From assembly GCA_008508345.1 (NCBI GenBank), contig QNGE01001732.1, forward strand, positions 83,177-147,176: 64,000 bases of DNA, in the 5' to 3' direction. This document shows positions 61,379 to 64,000 of the stretch, in pieces; the first letter of the stretch is position 1; every line of letters starts with the position of its first letter. Under the pieces are notes generated by a model. That model saw nothing but the letters and a program-made list of their open reading frames with translations, searched no databases and was not told the origin of the DNA. The translations under genes and the position numbers were made by a program. This stretch comes from Paragonimus westermani. Lineage: Eukaryota; Platyhelminthes; Trematoda; Plagiorchiida; Troglotrematidae.

Positions 61379-62921
61379 TATGCTTTACACATCTTTTCAT
61401 CTAATACGTTTTCCAAAATGTTGATGTCAGTCGTGCAGACAGCTAGGAAGGGTAAGTGTTTTTTAACTGTGACATAATAATTTGTACCTTTCAACTATGG
61501 ATGTGCTGTTAGTACACACCTAATCTAAAGGTTGAGTAATGCGCGTTTCTGTACGTTTGACAGTTTTCAAAGCAACCGATATCGTAGCAGTGCAAAAGTG
61601 TTCAGTACTCAGATAAGCGTTATGAAACGTGTTGTAGGGCGCATCAATCAAGAAGACAAAATCAAAAGTTTTCGGTTCTTTTACAGGTGTTGCGCAAATT
61701 TCCGAAGGTAAGTTATACAGGAAAACAAAGGTTTTTCGGTCAAACTTTTTCACGTGCTTGGCTCACCGCCTGAAGAGGTGCGGTCAAAATAATGAGTTGC
61801 ACGCGAAAATTCATTTTCAATTTGATCATCAATTGTAGTTGATCGTAGCTGCCGCATTCACATAGACCTTCTAGTCAGCCTTTTTCGAAAAGGACCACTA
61901 GAACGCGTTAGTAGATCGTTTCCTTACCACTGCTGAAGCAAAAAATTCAGGCAAACTTTCATGAAGGAATCCATTGACCTCACATTAGGCACAACCGAAT
62001 TATCAAATCTGAACGCTCAACCACTCTCGCTTGTGAGCAATGATCAGGTTGCCCCATCGTCTCGAGAGGAGATACAGTAACTGTCCTGCTAACTCCCTTC
62101 GGTAACAGCGCGATTAGGACTTCCGAGACAAGTCGAAATCTCCAATCTCATTAAACGTGCCAGTCTTTAACTGAGATGAAAAAAGTGTTCAGCGATTTGC
62201 TTGATTTCAAGTTAAGTATCACTCACACTTAATCGCGGATTGTCTCGAAAGTCCCTGTTGGGGGTTATCAATAGGAATTAACAGGACACTTACTATGTCT
62301 CCTCTCGAGACGATCGGGCAACCCTGATTATTGCTCACAACCGAAAGTGGTTGAGCGCTCATTTTTGATGATTCGGTCGCGCCTAATGTGAAGTCATTGG
62401 CGTGTAATCAAAGCATGGCCGGAATTCTAATCCTAGCCGTGGCGAACATATACACTACTGACGAGCTCTCTTGTGGTTCTTTTCGAAACAGGCTGGCTGG
62501 AAGGTCTATCTGAATGCGAAGGCAGCGATCAAATATGAATGATATTCAACATAAAATTAATCAAATTCCCAGATAATCATGAGTAAAACCATTTTATTTG
62601 GATTCCAGTAAATATATATTTACAAGCTATGTTCATCTGAGAAATCGCATTTGTGGTTGCTTTTATCTCAAAGAGTTCGACACCCTTCGACGCAGTAAGT
62701 GATGATAAACAGACTGATTTTTACTGATATTCAAAATAACTTCCAAACGTTCAACAGGTTGCATTAAGTTTGGAAAACAAGTCTGTTCTGCATGTTTGAA
62801 AGGCGCTGTTATAAACTACATCAAACCTTCCTTAACAACATCTCACGTTAAATTTGAAGCCAACTGCAGTTTATTGCAGTTTGCATCGAAAGGAATGTAT
62901 CGACCTCCTGTTTCTGGATGA
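61379..62921 (+). CDS. Candidate micro-exon gene, four exons, unknown product
   Basis: Exons 61,379-61,451 (acceptor GTGTTTCAG, donor GTAAGT), 61,687-61,707 (21 nt, acceptor TTCGGTTCTTTTACAG, donor GTAAGT), 62,674-62,694 (21 nt, acceptor TTGCTTTTATCTCAAAG, donor GTAAGT) and 62,758-62,921 (acceptor TTCCAAACGTTCAACAG, ending in TGA) all join in phase 1. Readable parts are MLMSVVQTARK, GVAQISE, EFDTLRR and SCIKFGKQVCSACLKG, ending YRPPVSG. Two consecutive symmetric 21-nt exons with near-consensus sites resemble trematode micro-exon genes, many of which encode small secreted proteins. The intron between the micro-exons holds a foldback transposon. An upstream signal-peptide exon was not found. 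Each site could occur by chance; the set together is what makes it interesting. Confidence 0.37.
61838..62536. mobile_element. Foldback element, copy 2 (~300-bp arms)
   Basis: Arms of about 61,838-62,135 and 62,238-62,536 are inverted copies of each other: CTCACATTAGGC, CCGAAT(T/C)ATCAAA, GCTCAACCACT(C/T)TCG, TTGTGAGCAAT(G/A)ATCAGG, CGTCTCGAGAGGAGA and GAGACAA all recur in order on the opposite strand. A spacer of about 100 bp lies between. The outer ends match those of the smaller element at 36.5 kb. There is no coding core, so it would depend on enzymes from elsewhere. It sits in an intron of the candidate micro-exon gene. Confidence 0.82.
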
Positions 62922-63770
62922 TAATGCTCAACACGACATTTTGTTAATGACTACATATTGTATGTGATGCACGTCATTATACTAATCATGATGTGGACCT
63001 CGGTCGATGTTCCCAGAAGGCCACTAGGCAGATTACTGTACCATTCACGTCACACAAAACAGAGTGTTATAACGGTCAGCTACGCGAATTCGGGCAATGG
63101 TTTGTTCGCCCTATCAAATTGTGGAGGCACAATATTCTCCAAGTTTATTTCAACCGACTATGCGAAGAACAAAAATTTCATGTCCAGGTGAAGCTAATAT
63201 ATGTTTACTGAGGTTACCACGCAGTTAGTGGATTACTGATTAGTAGGATGAAACTCTTCAGGCGAAAGTTGTACATTAAAGCACAACAGGAACCTCTATG
63301 TTTTGAATTCTAATTGCTCCGTGATTCTGTTCAGTACAACACATAATTCTGAAGAAAAACTGCCACTGTACTAATGCTGACCATTGAGAGTGACTGGACT
63401 GTTGTACATTACTGGTCAGTTTCACTTCTGCTCACAGAATGTCTACTAAAATTAATATCTAGTATAAGTAAAAAACTGAAGGAGTAATGCGAGTTTAGGA
63501 TAAAATTTAGTTTGCTTAGCACCTTTTCAACAGATAGTTCCACGTCGCCATACTTTTAACTAAAACTTGATAGTTGCGCTTAATGGAAATCTGTGCACAA
63601 TGTGTACGGTAATAAACTCGAAATACATTTCGAACTCAGTATGCACACCATTCATTGGTCATTTCGGTCCTTGCATTCATGTATATAAAACGTCTATCCC
63701 ACTTCGGAATGAAGCACCAAAGTTGAACCTCTCCCTTACTAACACTCACGAGTAGTGTGTATACATTTAG
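62922..63770. other. Unassigned AT-rich DNA
   Basis: Two overlapping plus frames at 62,958-63,211 are open but have no motif. No repeat recognised before 63,771. Confidence 0.4.
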
Positions 63771-63964
63771 TGACCGGAAGTTCCAGCCTGGTTATTACGG
63801 TAATGACACTGGGATTTTACTCATAATGTCTGTAACTTCAAAATAGGCACCACTGAACGGCCATGTTCAAACGCTCAAGTACAACCCTAAACGATTACTA
63901 TTCAGTTTGACCAATCAAATCGAAAGTAGAATAAACAGACTAACTGTGCACTATTGTAGATAGC
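63771..63964 (+). repeat. 194-bp repeat, copy 2
   Basis: Reverse complement of 31,807-32,000 with one difference. The sequence beyond it (CCGTCACGGTGAGACTGGAC and on to the window end) has no partner at the other locus, so either the repeat ends here or copy 1 is truncated at 31,807. Confidence 0.85.
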
Positions 63965-64000
63965 CCGTCACGGTGAGACTGGACCTTGACGTGGTGTGAC

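Noticed and set aside
61520..61753. 77-codon minus-strand frame
   Set aside because: It overlaps a plus-strand 21-nt exon candidate with near-consensus splice sites on both sides, which is the better explanation.

Overview
This window looks like AT-rich nuclear DNA from an animal, most likely a flatworm and probably a digenean trematode. I see no bacterial operons, ribosome-binding sites, CRISPR arrays, rRNA or tRNA. Instead there are decayed Penelope-like elements (PLEs), decayed Ty3/gypsy elements of the type abundant in fluke genomes (K02A2.6-like), a diverged tandem satellite, foldback elements, (TA)n tracts and many short exon-like segments with GT/AG borders. The trematode assignment is inference from the transposon types, base composition and very short candidate exons and introns; no marker gene proves it.

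Layout. 1-9.4 kb: sequence mostly without recognisable genes, holding one minus-strand PLE (RT plus GIY-YIG endonuclease, 2249-3240) flanked by short inverted repeats and a diverged PLE 3' end. 9.4-10.9 kb: gag, zinc knuckle, protease and start of RT from a broken gypsy element, ending exactly at an unknown base. 10,941-11,523: a 583-bp PLE 3' end, repeated without a single difference at 20,591-21,173. 11.9-14.4 kb: about eight diverged copies of a ~320-bp tandem unit. 14.4-17.8 kb: a second, internally deleted gypsy element with both LTRs, RT, RNase H and integrase, all broken by stops and shifts. 17.8-64 kb: quieter, AT-rich DNA with two foldback elements of one family (36.5-36.9 and 61.8-62.5 kb), a 194-bp repeat present twice in opposite orientation (31.8 and 63.8 kb), a perfect-looking hairpin (53.3 kb) and several candidate spliced genes.

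Host genes. Nothing in the last 46 kb could be assigned to a known protein family. I built several plus-strand exon chains by eye from splice sites and reading phase: 29.4-30.5, 40.4-42.7, 58.5-60.8 and 61.4-62.9 kb. The last two contain possible 15-21 nt micro-exons, a gene style well known from schistosomes. Open frames of 60-90 codons are expected by chance in this much DNA of this composition, so these models are leads, not established genes. The transposon calls rest on several ordered protein motifs each and are much firmer.
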